Assembly (NCBI GenBank): GCA_039802005.1
Contig: JBDRVV010000026.1
Coordinates: forward strand, 1-33,589
Direction: 5' to 3'
DNA length: 33,589 nucleotides
From: a candidate division WOR-3 bacterium
GTDB lineage: Bacteria > Hydrothermota > Tepidihabitantia > SM23-42 > JAOAFX01
Positions 8,563-16,888 of this stretch are shown piece after piece. The notes beneath the pieces were generated by a model. The model did no database searches. It worked only from the letters and a program-made list of their open reading frames with translations, and was not told the origin of the DNA. The translations under genes and the position numbers were made by a program. Numbering within the stretch: the stretch's first letter is position 1; each line of letters starts with the position of its first letter.

Positions 8563-10911
8563 TTAATAGGGTACTGAGAGGGTTAAATAATATGAATTAT
8601 TTAAAAAATTATGCTCAATAAAATTTTTATCCTTATTTACAATGACTTTCAATATATGAAGTCCCTTTTTTATTAAAAATACTCCATTTGAAAATACAAT
8701 TAACGACTTATTTGGTCTTATTGCCGATTTTAGAATAACCGTTGCAAACAGCGTGTCATTATTGTAAAAATGGACAAATACTGTATCGGTTGTTGCCTGA
8801 AGTGCATCAATATTTCGTAACAATGCAAAGACCCTCAACGAATCACCGTGCCGGGGATAGGGAGGCTCAGTCCAGACACTATCAATCACCAAATCCGGCC
8901 GTCTTAATACCGAATCTATTGGCTCATAAATAAACTTAGGAACCGTATCCAAAGCAATACTCACATAGCCCCTTGAATCCGCAGACCTGATATATGACTG
9001 CGGATTAGCATTATATGCTACTTTCTGCACTACTCCTGCATTGGTGCGCAAGGGCAACTTACACACTATTGAATCACCACTGATCCCCCATTCTTTCCAG
9101 CCAACATAAATTCGTCTGTTTGTCTGTAGATTTTCAAATTCATAGATCCGCAAAGTATCATAAGCAACACTCAATGTCAAGCACTTGTTAAATCGGTTAT
9201 GTTTGAAAAAATTTGTTAACTGCTTAAATCCATAACCTGGTGGTCGCTTTGATAAATCCAGCCGGGTGAGCGCCCAGAGTTTACCTTCCCAGTCAATATC
9301 CGGTGTCCAGCGAGTGCTGAAAGCCCATAGAAAGGCATTGCCTAAAGGCCCTGCGGGATTATCATTCGCAATAAATGTTGTAAATGTGGCGAGTTGTTCA
9401 TCTGTTTGCACAGGAAAGGCAATACCGATAGAGTCATAACTTGCATCAAAACAACCCGTAGAATGCTCGGTGCATAATAAAAATTTATCACCAAAACCAT
9501 AATGCCTTAAATAGTACCAGACCGAATCAAGGGTCTGTTTCTGGCGCTGATGGAAATATGGTATAGATTGGGGAGTTGCATAGGAATGAATAGATGCCCC
9601 TTTACAGAAATTCCCTAAGCCATTTGTGGATAATCCAGCTAACCATTCTGGTGTAGTAATTAAATTAGTTGTACCATAATGAGGGACATAAAATATCGTA
9701 AATACGCTATCCGGTGATGCATAATTATCAGATACTGCCTTTTTAATTGCTGAGTCAGCAACGATACACATTCGGGTATAGACCTTTATCAAGCTATTTT
9801 TCTTGTATGGGCTATTATCAACAAGAATTAAACTATCATAATAAGGGTCAAATATTGAATCATTGCACCAGCGATGGCGAATCTGAATGCCGCTGCTATC
9901 CAATCCCAAAAGCCATTCCGGTTCATTCCATATTTCGTAATATTTTATCGGTAAATAAAATAAATTTTGGTTTTCCCTCCAGAAGTCGCCATTCGGACCA
10001 TATCGTTTAACAAACTTATAGACATAACGAGCAAAATAATTTTCATGATTAATAAAGCCATTTGGAAGCAAGACTGATTTAAATAAATTTTTGGGAAAGC
10101 CCTTATACCATTCATGTCCTCGCACACCATAGATTAAAGTATCAATAGAATCGCAACAGGATGCCCATCTTGTGCTATTTGAAAAGCACCACAAGACATT
10201 AATAGTATCTTCAGCATAATAACGCATTAGTGTATCGCACCAGCCCCATTTATAGATTGTATCCTGTGGTGTTTTATTTTCCCACTGAAAATGTTGCCAG
10301 GCACAGAATCCTGTTCTATCCCAGGTTACACCCATTGCCTTCATTGAGTCAATCCCTGATTTCCACATTTCTTTATACCAGAATCTTTGGGGTTGTTGAT
10401 TTGGAGTTACTGTCATCCCGGAATTCATCCCGAACAAATCCTTTGGAAAGTTATTAATACCGACAATCCGTGCTGCCAAATCGCACCCCGGATGACCAAT
10501 CAACTCCCCATCAGGATAAGGATTGGAGCGGTTGTAGTAGAAGTTGGTGGAATATAGGTCTGACCGTGAGTGTTTTATATGCAATTGGTAAGTAAATCCT
10601 TTTCTAACCGGAACTTTAGGATTGAACTCAGCTGAGACGAGTTCATAATCGTAAAGTCCTGCCGAATCGCTATGAGTTTCACCTAATAGTGTCCCATCAA
10701 GTTCTTCAACGGTAAAAATATAATAACCAGGAATGATCTTCCTCCCGCAGAAGAATGATACCTCACTGATACTATCCGCTGTGGCGAGAAATGTCTGCCG
10801 CGCTTCGCGTGCATCGAAGTTATCGTTAAACGATAACTCCACATCATATATGGTGGCGGTGCCGAATAAATACGCCGCCATCATTGTCATAGCAACCAAC
10901 ACATTCTTCAT
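8563..10911 (-). CDS. Secreted glycoside-hydrolase-like TIM-barrel protein with CARDB-like C-terminal domain
   Basis: A 782-residue exported protein. A signal peptide covers about residues 1-19. A beta-rich N-terminal domain (about 20-150) resembles carbohydrate-binding or DUF4082-type sandwiches. A clan GH-A-like barrel occupies about 155-575; its acid/base candidate is E330 in YYEIWNEPE and a plausible nucleophile is E482 in LLCTEHSTG. The last ~110 residues (671-782, starting PDLVIDSVW) look like a CARDB/adhesion-type Ig-like domain. No sorting tail is seen. The substrate cannot be assigned; GH39- or GH5-like enzymes are the closest style. AAAAAAGGAGG precedes the ATG by 4 bases and the propeller gene ends 24 bases upstream, so the two form a unit. 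A role in remodelling the exopolysaccharide is inference from location. Confidence 0.7.
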   Translation of the reverse strand: MKNVLVAMTMMAAYLFGTATIYDVELSFNDNFDAREARQTFLATADSISEVSFFCGRKIIPGYYIFTVEELDGTLLGETHSDSAGLYDYELVSAEFNPKVPVRKGFTYQLHIKHSRSDLYSTNFYYNRSNPYPDGELIGHPGCDLAARIVGINNFPKDLFGMNSGMTVTPNQQPQRFWYKEMWKSGIDSMKAMGVTWDRTGFCAWQHFQWENKTPQDTIYKWGWCDTLMRYYAEDTINVLWCFSNSTRWASCCDSIDTLIYGVRGHEWYKGFPKNLFKSVLLPNGFINHENYFARYVYKFVKRYGPNGDFWRENQNLFYLPIKYYEIWNEPEWLLGLDSSGIQIRHRWCNDSIFDPYYDSLILVDNSPYKKNSLIKVYTRMCIVADSAIKKAVSDNYASPDSVFTIFYVPHYGTTNLITTPEWLAGLSTNGLGNFCKGASIHSYATPQSIPYFHQRQKQTLDSVWYYLRHYGFGDKFLLCTEHSTGCFDASYDSIGIAFPVQTDEQLATFTTFIANDNPAGPLGNAFLWAFSTRWTPDIDWEGKLWALTRLDLSKRPPGYGFKQLTNFFKHNRFNKCLTLSVAYDTLRIYEFENLQTNRRIYVGWKEWGISGDSIVCKLPLRTNAGVVQKVAYNANPQSYIRSADSRGYVSIALDTVPKFIYEPIDSVLRRPDLVIDSVWTEPPYPRHGDSLRVFALLRNIDALQATTDTVFVHFYNNDTLFATVILKSAIRPNKSLIVFSNGVFLIKKGLHILKVIVNKDKNFIEHNFLNNSYYLTLSVPY

Positions 10912-10935
10912 TATTCCTCCTTTTTTAGCCTAATC

Positions 10936-13221
10936 TTAACGCACAACCACAAATTTCTTTACTAACGCCATATCCACCGTTTTGAGGAGGGCAAAATAAA
11001 CACCACCTTGTAAATCCCGCAGATTATACTTACAAGTGTCACGCTTTGCATATAAACCTTTGTCCAAGCATAATAACCTACGACCTTGGATGTCATAAAC
11101 GCTAATTTCATAAACCTCCGGGCACAGCAGCGCAAACCTCAATAATATAAAATCTCTAACAGGATTAGGATAAATATCAAACTCGGTAGTTCTGCTTACC
11201 GATGTTCCTATATCGTGCTCTATTATGCCCACCCCAAGCCATTCTAAAATCAACATACCACTCTCATAACACGCAACATAAATCAAGGAACTGTCAAGAA
11301 ATAGACGTCGCACATCGTCGCAATGGTCGTAATAACCCACTATTACGGGATTTGTTGGGTCAACCACCTTTATCACATTCACTCGCCTCAATCTTGATGT
11401 AACATAAGCAATCGTATCTTTAACAACAACATCAAGCGCAGGATTTGGGTGCATCCCAATTTCTTGAGGTGCAGATGGAATTTTTACATTCAAAATTCGT
11501 AAACCGCCATTCAGAGTACCAAAATAAGCAAGTGTATCTTTTACAAAAATGCCCGTGGCATAACCGCCCGGCGGATTATCAAAATGCCCCACCTCAAAAG
11601 GTGCAGCAGGATTAGAGACGTTTAGTATTCGCAATCCTGAATCAGCATTGGCAATATAGGCAAAACTGTCTTGAAGAAAAATTGCATACGCTGATGTATA
11701 ATTTGGCATATAGTATCGGGGGAAAGTGTCAGGGGAAGATGGATCCGTAATTTTTACGATCTGCAATATCCGACCGGAACCGAGTGAATAAGCCAAAGAA
11801 TCTCGTACGACCATATCTGTGCCGATATTTAAAAGAGTACATTCACCAATAAAGTAAGGTGAAGATGGATTACTAATGTTAATAGTTCTAAATCGCAAAG
11901 GCCATCCAACGGAGAGATAAGCGATGCTATCCCTTATCCAAAGTGCTTCGAGGTCTGGATTTATTCCTGTTGTATTGTATTCTCCAACCTCATAAGGATT
12001 TGAGGGCGTAGTTATGTCCAAAATCTTCAAACCTTTGTTTGCATTGGAAACATACGCATAATTCCCTTGCACAAAGACATCCCTTGAATCATCAGCACCA
12101 TAGATTGAATTTTGGGCAGTCGGATTCGTCGGGTTGTTAATGTTAATTTGTGTTAATCCCACACAGTCATTGGCAATGTAGGCATAGCCAAAGTTGTTGT
12201 TCACCCAGACCGCCTGGGCATAAACAGGTAGACTCGTATCACCGACCACAAACGGATTCGCCGAATCACCCACATCCACAATCACAAAACCAGGCAGATA
12301 AACATAAAAACCCAGTTTATAAATATTAACTCCACCCACATTCAACTGACCTTCCTGCCAGATATTCAAGGGATTGGAAATATTATAAATCCTAAACCCA
12401 GGCGTAGCATGAATCACACAATATAGATGATTGCCATCAGCAGTCAGGGTATAAACCCACAACGGCAGATAGTTTACAACCTGTGGATTTGCTGGATTTG
12501 AAACATTTATCGCTGAAAGCTTCCACCTGCCACCAGTATAAACATAATTACCAGAAATTGAAATCGTATAACTACTATCCCGGCACGCACCAACTTGATA
12601 GGGATTGTTTAAGTTTGCAATATTTACAATTCTCAAACTATCTTCTGCAACACAATAAGCAAAAGTGTCTTTAATACAAAAATCCCTTGCCGAAACATTG
12701 ATTTGAGATATTTTAATTGGACTTGAAGGATTTGCCAGATTGAATACCTCAATCCCATTACCATAACTTGAAAAAAACAAAAGAGTGTCTTTTATGTAGA
12801 TCTGCATTATCAAACCATTGACCGCAATCTGACTTAACCGCACAGGATTACTCGGATTTGAAATATCAAAGACTAATACTCCTGAACCAGCACCAAAACA
12901 CAAAATATTTGTGCTCGCATTCCCATAAACCTCAAATCCCGGTCCAAAGGGCCATCTGCCAACACAGCGGACATTGAGGGAATCTCTTTGTCTCGGCTTA
13001 ATAAAAGTCTGGAAGTAATCTTCGTTCCCAAATCCCCTCAATCTCGGCGGCAATCGTCTTAATGAATCAAATACAAACCCTTTATTAGACCCTGAAACAA
13101 GTTCAGGGTGACAAAGAAAATTATTGTCATTGCGAGACGCAGCTGAAGCAATCTCATATTTAAAAGTACCTGCACTAAGATAATTGAATATGACAAATAA
13201 AAAAATAATATATCTCCTCAT
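10936..13221 (-). CDS. Secreted LVIVD-repeat beta-propeller protein with T9SS-like sorting tail
   Basis: A 761-residue exported protein. After a signal peptide (MRRYIIFLFVIFNYLSAG) I count about 13 repeats of the form G-L-x-I-x-N/D-[IV]-x-N-P-x-x-P, the LVIVD repeat that builds surface beta-propellers. The final ~81 residues (from FDIYPNPVRD) match the Por/type IX secretion C-terminal domain pattern: YPNP, then Y-D-x-x-G-R, then L-x-G-G-V-Y-F, ending in a basic VKKFVVVR. This predicts export and attachment at the cell surface. ATG 13221 is preferred over in-frame GTG 13224 and TTG 13227 because GGAGG lies six bases before it. About 24 residues just after the signal peptide are encoded by dispersed palindromic repeats (see the repeat entry). 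Confidence 0.8.
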   Translation of the reverse strand: MRRYIIFLFVIFNYLSAGTFKYEIASAASRNDNNFLCHPELVSGSNKGFVFDSLRRLPPRLRGFGNEDYFQTFIKPRQRDSLNVRCVGRWPFGPGFEVYGNASTNILCFGAGSGVLVFDISNPSNPVRLSQIAVNGLIMQIYIKDTLLFFSSYGNGIEVFNLANPSSPIKISQINVSARDFCIKDTFAYCVAEDSLRIVNIANLNNPYQVGACRDSSYTISISGNYVYTGGRWKLSAINVSNPANPQVVNYLPLWVYTLTADGNHLYCVIHATPGFRIYNISNPLNIWQEGQLNVGGVNIYKLGFYVYLPGFVIVDVGDSANPFVVGDTSLPVYAQAVWVNNNFGYAYIANDCVGLTQININNPTNPTAQNSIYGADDSRDVFVQGNYAYVSNANKGLKILDITTPSNPYEVGEYNTTGINPDLEALWIRDSIAYLSVGWPLRFRTINISNPSSPYFIGECTLLNIGTDMVVRDSLAYSLGSGRILQIVKITDPSSPDTFPRYYMPNYTSAYAIFLQDSFAYIANADSGLRILNVSNPAAPFEVGHFDNPPGGYATGIFVKDTLAYFGTLNGGLRILNVKIPSAPQEIGMHPNPALDVVVKDTIAYVTSRLRRVNVIKVVDPTNPVIVGYYDHCDDVRRLFLDSSLIYVACYESGMLILEWLGVGIIEHDIGTSVSRTTEFDIYPNPVRDFILLRFALLCPEVYEISVYDIQGRRLLCLDKGLYAKRDTCKYNLRDLQGGVYFALLKTVDMALVKKFVVVR
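13085..13155 (-). repeat. Composite palindromic repeat inserted in frame in the propeller gene
   Basis: Two sequences of a kind widespread in environmental genomes lie side by side. Positions 13089-13109 form a perfect 8-bp stem (ACCCTGAA/TTCAGGGT) with a 5-base loop. Positions 13126-13155 read, on the minus strand, GAGATTGCT...CGCAATGAC. Both are translated in the propeller gene, giving EIASAASRND and CHPELVSGS. HPELVSGS-type peptides are a recognisable signature of this repeat in other predicted proteins (recalled, not searched). Confidence 0.65.
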
Positions 13222-13237
13222 CACCAACCTCCAGCAA

Positions 13238-13265
13238 ATTCTAATCTAAGAAAGTCTAATGTCAA
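13238..13265 (-). promoter_or_regulatory. Sigma70-type promoter of the propeller/hydrolase unit
   Basis: Minus strand: perfect TTGACA (13265-13260), 16 bases, TAGAAT (13243-13238), then a short leader with GGAGG before ATG 13221. Unlike most promoters here it drives a message with a Shine-Dalgarno leader. Confidence 0.7.
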
Positions 13266-13284
13266 TAATTGTATTTTAAAAATT

Positions 13285-13322
13285 GAGATTGCTACGCCTT
13301 CACTCCGCTCAGGCTAAATGAC
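13285..13322 (+). repeat. Second copy of the GAGATTGCT...AATGAC dispersed repeat
   Basis: Begins GAGATTGCTACGCC, contains CACTCCGCTCAGG and ends AATGAC, the same ends as the copy at 13126-13155 but in the opposite orientation. It sits exactly where the decayed hydrolase fragment stops matching, suggesting it was inserted at, or promoted, the break. Confidence 0.55.
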
Positions 13323-13330
13323 AGAGAAGA

Positions 13331-13492
13331 GACAATCCTCGCAGCAAGGTCACACCTCAGATGTCCAATCAACTCCCCATCAGAATAAGGATTATTACGT
13401 TTGTAGTAAAAGTTGGTTAAGTAGAGTTGATAAATTGAATGTCTGGATAGTCTCTTGAACCGCAAAATTCTTAATATAGGATAATCCCACAT
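13331..13492 (-). pseudogene. Decayed fragment of a second hydrolase-type gene
   Basis: On the minus strand this stretch can be read as LYLTNFYYKRNNPYSDGELI and then a GHLRCDLAARIV run. This matches residues ~119-150 of the hydrolase at 8563-10911 (LYSTNFYYNRSNPYPDGELI, then GHPGCDLAARIV). At DNA level 13331-13441 aligns with 10462-10572 without gaps at roughly 75-80 percent identity by eye. The match ends abruptly beside the repeat at 13285-13322 and fades upstream, and no signal peptide, catalytic domain or ribosome site is present. It is best read as the remnant of a tandem paralogue lost by deletion; a recent partial duplication is the alternative. The rest of the 13228-13699 gap holds only the two promoters and the repeat. 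Confidence 0.7.
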
Positions 13493-13662
13493 CGTAGCTG
13501 GCTGACTCTCCGAATATCAAAAAATCGTTTTACTTGTTATTCAAATTGCCTATTTTATACTTGTAGATTGTAAGATTAAGATTTTACATTTCAATTTTTT
13601 TTTAAATAATATTTAGGGATAAAGTAGCAGGGAGAATTTCATAGCCAATTTTTATTTGACTG

Positions 13663-13690
13663 TTGACAGCGAGGAGATTATGGATATAAT
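13663..13690 (+). promoter_or_regulatory. Consensus sigma70 promoter of the Wza/Wzc-like operon
   Basis: Perfect TTGACA (13663-13668), 16 bases, perfect TATAAT (13685-13690). The ATG at 13700 follows after 9 bases with no Shine-Dalgarno site, so the transcript should be leaderless or have only a 1-3 base leader. Confidence 0.8.
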
Positions 13691-13699
13691 TATAGTGTT

Positions 13700-14272
13700 A
13701 TGATTTGGTTGATGCTTCTGACTTTATCTCCTCATGTCTATTTACTCCCCAACGATGCGGTGGAGGTTGATATATGGCATCAACCAAATTTAAGCGGTAA
13801 ATATCTTGTGGATACCGATACAAGTTTAAATATCCCGCTTCTGGGAAAAATTAACATAAAAAATATTCCTGCGGATTCTCTGGAGAAGATGCTCATTGAT
13901 GAATTTCATAAATATTACGGTGATATCTTTCTGACGATTAATATCTACTACCAGATAAATGTTTTTGGTGAAGTTAAATCTCCAGGCAAATATTATCTTA
14001 AAAGCAACGAAAATCTTGCCAATCTTCTGGCGATGGCAGGAGGTCCAACCTCAAATGGTAATATTGGCAGGATTAAGATTCTTAATTTTGGCAGAGAAAG
14101 AAGCGTGAATCTTGAAAAGATACTTAAGAGCGGAAAGAAAATAGACGAATTGAACCTCGGTCCTGGTGATGTGGTTATTATTCCAAGAAGATTTATGCCG
14201 GCACTCCAGGAATGGTCAGTGCTTTTCAGCATTGGCACATTGATTTTACAAATTATAATTTACGCAAGATGA
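13700..14272 (+). CDS. Wza-like polysaccharide export protein (Poly_export plus SLBB)
   Basis: A 190-residue envelope protein. A hydrophobic N-terminal segment (about 1-16) acts as signal or anchor, followed by the Poly_export domain (LPNDAVEVDIWHQPNLSG through about residue 85; note D-x-V-x-V/I-x-I/V-W). An SLBB-type beta-grasp domain follows (VFGEVKSPGKYYL through GDVVIIP, about 92-165), and a C-terminal hydrophobic helix (LFSIGTLILQIIIYA) that in Wza inserts in the outer membrane. It is about half the length of E. coli Wza (one SLBB instead of two) and lacks a lipobox cysteine. It should form the outer-membrane exit for polysaccharide with the co-polymerase downstream, whose ATG overlaps its stop (ATGA). 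Confidence 0.83.
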   Translation: MIWLMLLTLSPHVYLLPNDAVEVDIWHQPNLSGKYLVDTDTSLNIPLLGKINIKNIPADSLEKMLIDEFHKYYGDIFLTINIYYQINVFGEVKSPGKYYLKSNENLANLLAMAGGPTSNGNIGRIKILNFGRERSVNLEKILKSGKKIDELNLGPGDVVIIPRRFMPALQEWSVLFSIGTLILQIIIYAR

Positions 14273-16590
14273 ATAAAGAGCCAACCTTTCAAGATTATAT
14301 AGATATCATTTACAAACGACGTATATTAATTATTATCTGCGTTGTAGTTGCTTCATTTAGTGCCTTTTTCATAAGTTTAAGTTTGCCCAAGGTCTATGAG
14401 GCGAAAGTTCGTTTCAAATTAGAACTTTCCGAGTCAAAGCCCGTGTTTTTTACTGAACTATATACCCCACAGCGTGTTGACCCGGTTGAGAGCGAACTGG
14501 AAATCATTCGCAGCCGTGCCCTTGCCCGCTCGGTGGTCAAAAAACTTGGTTTAAATTTCTTTATAAATAATCATGGCAGGGTATTTTTTGATTCGATCCA
14601 GGTAAGTGAGTATTTTCCTCCAGGCAAATACTTAATAAAAATAGAAGAGGGCAAAGATTTTACAATATATAATCAAAGAGAAGAAGTCGTAGGCAGAGGA
14701 AGTATCGGTGAAATGTTCAGCAGTGGTGGTTTGAAATTTATTTTAAAAGAAAAGCCGAGTCGTGATTATTTAGAATTTTCAATTACTGATATTGAGAAGG
14801 CAACCGAGGATTTGATGCACAATGTTTCTGCTAATCAGATTAAAAATACTTCACTTGTTTTACTGAAGGCACGTTCAACTCTGCCTGAACTTGCCGCAAA
14901 GATTGCTAATTCTTTATCGCAGGAATATATTCTTTATACTTTGGAAAGCCTGAGAGAATCCGCACGTGGTTCAAAGGAATTTATTGAAAGTCAGATTAAA
15001 ATTTTCGGTACCGAGCTTGATAGTGCGGAGGAGAATCTGCGTCGATATAAGCAACAGAGTGGGGTTTTCTTGCTTAGCGAGACTGCAAAGGAAATTATAA
15101 ATGCCGTTGCCCAGTTTGAGGTGGAAAGAGAGAAGGCAGTAGTTGAACTCCATGAAACAGAAAGCAGTATAAAGAAACTTGAGAGTGAACTTGCAAAGGA
15201 TGAGGCAAGTTATGGATATTACAAACGCATGGCATCATTTCCGACAATATCAAGTAGCCCATTAATCATAAAATTGAAAGAGCAATTAAAAAATCTTGAG
15301 ATCCAGAAACAGGAATACCAGAATGACCCATTAAAGTTAAAAGAAATTCAGGAGCAGATTTCTAAGGTTGAACAGGAAATCAATCAGACAAGCAAACAGA
15401 TTGCTTTAGCAGGTCCTTCGGTTGGAGACCCTGTTTTTCAATCCCTTATTACGAATATTATAAATAGTGAAACGCGCCTTATTGCATTACAAAGTAGAAT
15501 AGATGCGTTAAATCAAATCATTGATAAACACAACCGAAGATTGAAACAGCTTCCTGAGGCAGAGGTGAATTTAGCACAACTGGAAAGACAGAAAAAGGCG
15601 AATGAAGAAATCTATACAATGCTTCTTAGTAAACTTGAAGAATCAAAGATCGCGGAAGCGATGCAAATAAGTCAGGCGCGAATAATTGACCACGCAATAA
15701 TTCCTGATAGACCGGTGGAGCCAAAACCAAAACAGAATGCAATCCTCGGGTTTTTGCTGGGATTACTGATTGGTATTGGTGGAGCCTTTTTATTGGAATA
15801 CATTGATACGACTATAAAAACGACAAAAGAGATTGAAGAATTGACGGGCATTTCAGTCCTGGCATCTGTTCCTCTGGTAAAGAACAAAAATCATATCGAT
15901 ATTCCCACGATCCATGAACCACATTCTGATATCGCTGAAGCCTATCGTATTTTAAGAACAAATATTTCTTTTTCTGCAGCAGCACGACCCATTAAGTCAT
16001 TATTGATTACATCAACAATTCCGCAGGAAGGAAAGACAACAACTACTCTAAATCTTGGCATCACGCTTTCTCAACAGGGTCATAAGGTGGTAATAATTGA
16101 TTGTGATTTCCGTAGACCAAAATTACATATTTATTTCCGAGATATTGTGAAAGACAATCATAATGGTCTAACCGATGTTTTGATCAATCGGATAAAATTA
16201 AAAGATGCAATTGTGAAGTCACCATTTGAAAACCTTTATTTTATAACAAGTGGAACCATACCCACCAACCCGGCAGAATTACTTGGCTCAAATCGTATGC
16301 TTGATACACTTGGAGAACTTAAAAATAATTTTGATTATGTCCTGATTGATGCACCACCTGCTTTAGGCATTGCTGATGCAAGAGTTTTAGGCAAAATTTG
16401 TGATGCAATTCTTGTTGTGGTGATGAGTGGGAAGACAAGCCGGGATGCAGTCCTTGAGGTTAAAGATGAACTGGAACGTGCCGGCGAAAAGATAATTGGC
16501 TATGTATTGAACGGGGTTGATGTAACTCAAAGATATTATCGCCACAGATATTACTATTATTATCAGCATTACACCAAGCCCAGCTCCTGA
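14269..16590 (+). CDS. Wzc-like polysaccharide co-polymerase / BY-type tyrosine autokinase
   Basis: A 773-residue inner-membrane protein. Wzz domain with first helix at about 18-36, a long periplasmic coiled-coil region (about 225-470) and the GNVR-like segment before the second helix (about 490-510). The cytoplasmic bacterial tyrosine kinase follows: Walker A IPQEGKTTT (584-592), Walker A' VVIIDCDFRRP (607-617) and Walker B VLIDAP (691-696). The tail QRYYRHRYYYYYQHY (754-768) holds eight tyrosines, the expected autophosphorylation cluster whose phosphorylation state controls ring assembly and polymer export. ATG 14269 was chosen for its ATGA overlap with the export gene and because MNKEPTFQDYIDIIYKRR is the normal family start; an earlier in-frame start would add 19 residues read from inside that gene. 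Confidence 0.9.
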   Translation: MNKEPTFQDYIDIIYKRRILIIICVVVASFSAFFISLSLPKVYEAKVRFKLELSESKPVFFTELYTPQRVDPVESELEIIRSRALARSVVKKLGLNFFINNHGRVFFDSIQVSEYFPPGKYLIKIEEGKDFTIYNQREEVVGRGSIGEMFSSGGLKFILKEKPSRDYLEFSITDIEKATEDLMHNVSANQIKNTSLVLLKARSTLPELAAKIANSLSQEYILYTLESLRESARGSKEFIESQIKIFGTELDSAEENLRRYKQQSGVFLLSETAKEIINAVAQFEVEREKAVVELHETESSIKKLESELAKDEASYGYYKRMASFPTISSSPLIIKLKEQLKNLEIQKQEYQNDPLKLKEIQEQISKVEQEINQTSKQIALAGPSVGDPVFQSLITNIINSETRLIALQSRIDALNQIIDKHNRRLKQLPEAEVNLAQLERQKKANEEIYTMLLSKLEESKIAEAMQISQARIIDHAIIPDRPVEPKPKQNAILGFLLGLLIGIGGAFLLEYIDTTIKTTKEIEELTGISVLASVPLVKNKNHIDIPTIHEPHSDIAEAYRILRTNISFSAAARPIKSLLITSTIPQEGKTTTTLNLGITLSQQGHKVVIIDCDFRRPKLHIYFRDIVKDNHNGLTDVLINRIKLKDAIVKSPFENLYFITSGTIPTNPAELLGSNRMLDTLGELKNNFDYVLIDAPPALGIADARVLGKICDAILVVVMSGKTSRDAVLEVKDELERAGEKIIGYVLNGVDVTQRYYRHRYYYYYQHYTKPSS

Positions 16591-16609
16591 TAAATTTTAT
16601 TGAGGGGGG

Positions 16610-16888
16610 ATGAAGAAAGCCTTTTTATCCATTATTAAAAGATGGCTGATAATAATAATCTTTATTTTGCTACCTTTATCTTATCTCAGCAGAAAGATAT
16701 TTTTATTGGCTAGTGCATACCATAGGGAAAAAATTTTGAAAAAGAATATAATCATTCTTGAGGCTGAGAATGAACTATTAAAAAGAAGGATCGTTGATTA
16801 CAAAAAAGGAACTTTGATTGAAACAAAGGCAAGAGATGATCTGGGTATGATTAAAAAAGGTGAAAAAATATATATAATTAAGAAATGA
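16610..16888 (+). CDS. FtsB/DivIC-like septum formation initiator protein
   Basis: A 92-residue bitopic protein: basic N-terminus, one membrane helix (about 12-30), a short coiled coil (about 38-66, with EAENELLKRRI) and a C-terminal segment where ARDDLGMIKKGEKIYII is the family signature (A-R-x-x-L-G-x-x-x-x-G-E). FtsB/DivIC proteins bridge FtsL and FtsQ at the division site. Preceded by GAGGGGGG about one base before the ATG region and only 19 bases after the tyrosine kinase gene, so it may be cotranscribed with it. Its stop overlaps the next start (ATGA). Confidence 0.8.
   Translation: MKKAFLSIIKRWLIIIIFILLPLSYLSRKIFLLASAYHREKILKKNIIILEAENELLKRRIVDYKKGTLIETKARDDLGMIKKGEKIYIIKK

Noticed and set aside
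13292-13492. 66-codon minus-strand frame as an intact small gene
   Set aside because: Its middle is homologous to an internal part of the hydrolase; it has no Shine-Dalgarno site and its C-terminal codons are read from a dispersed repeat, so it is a remnant.
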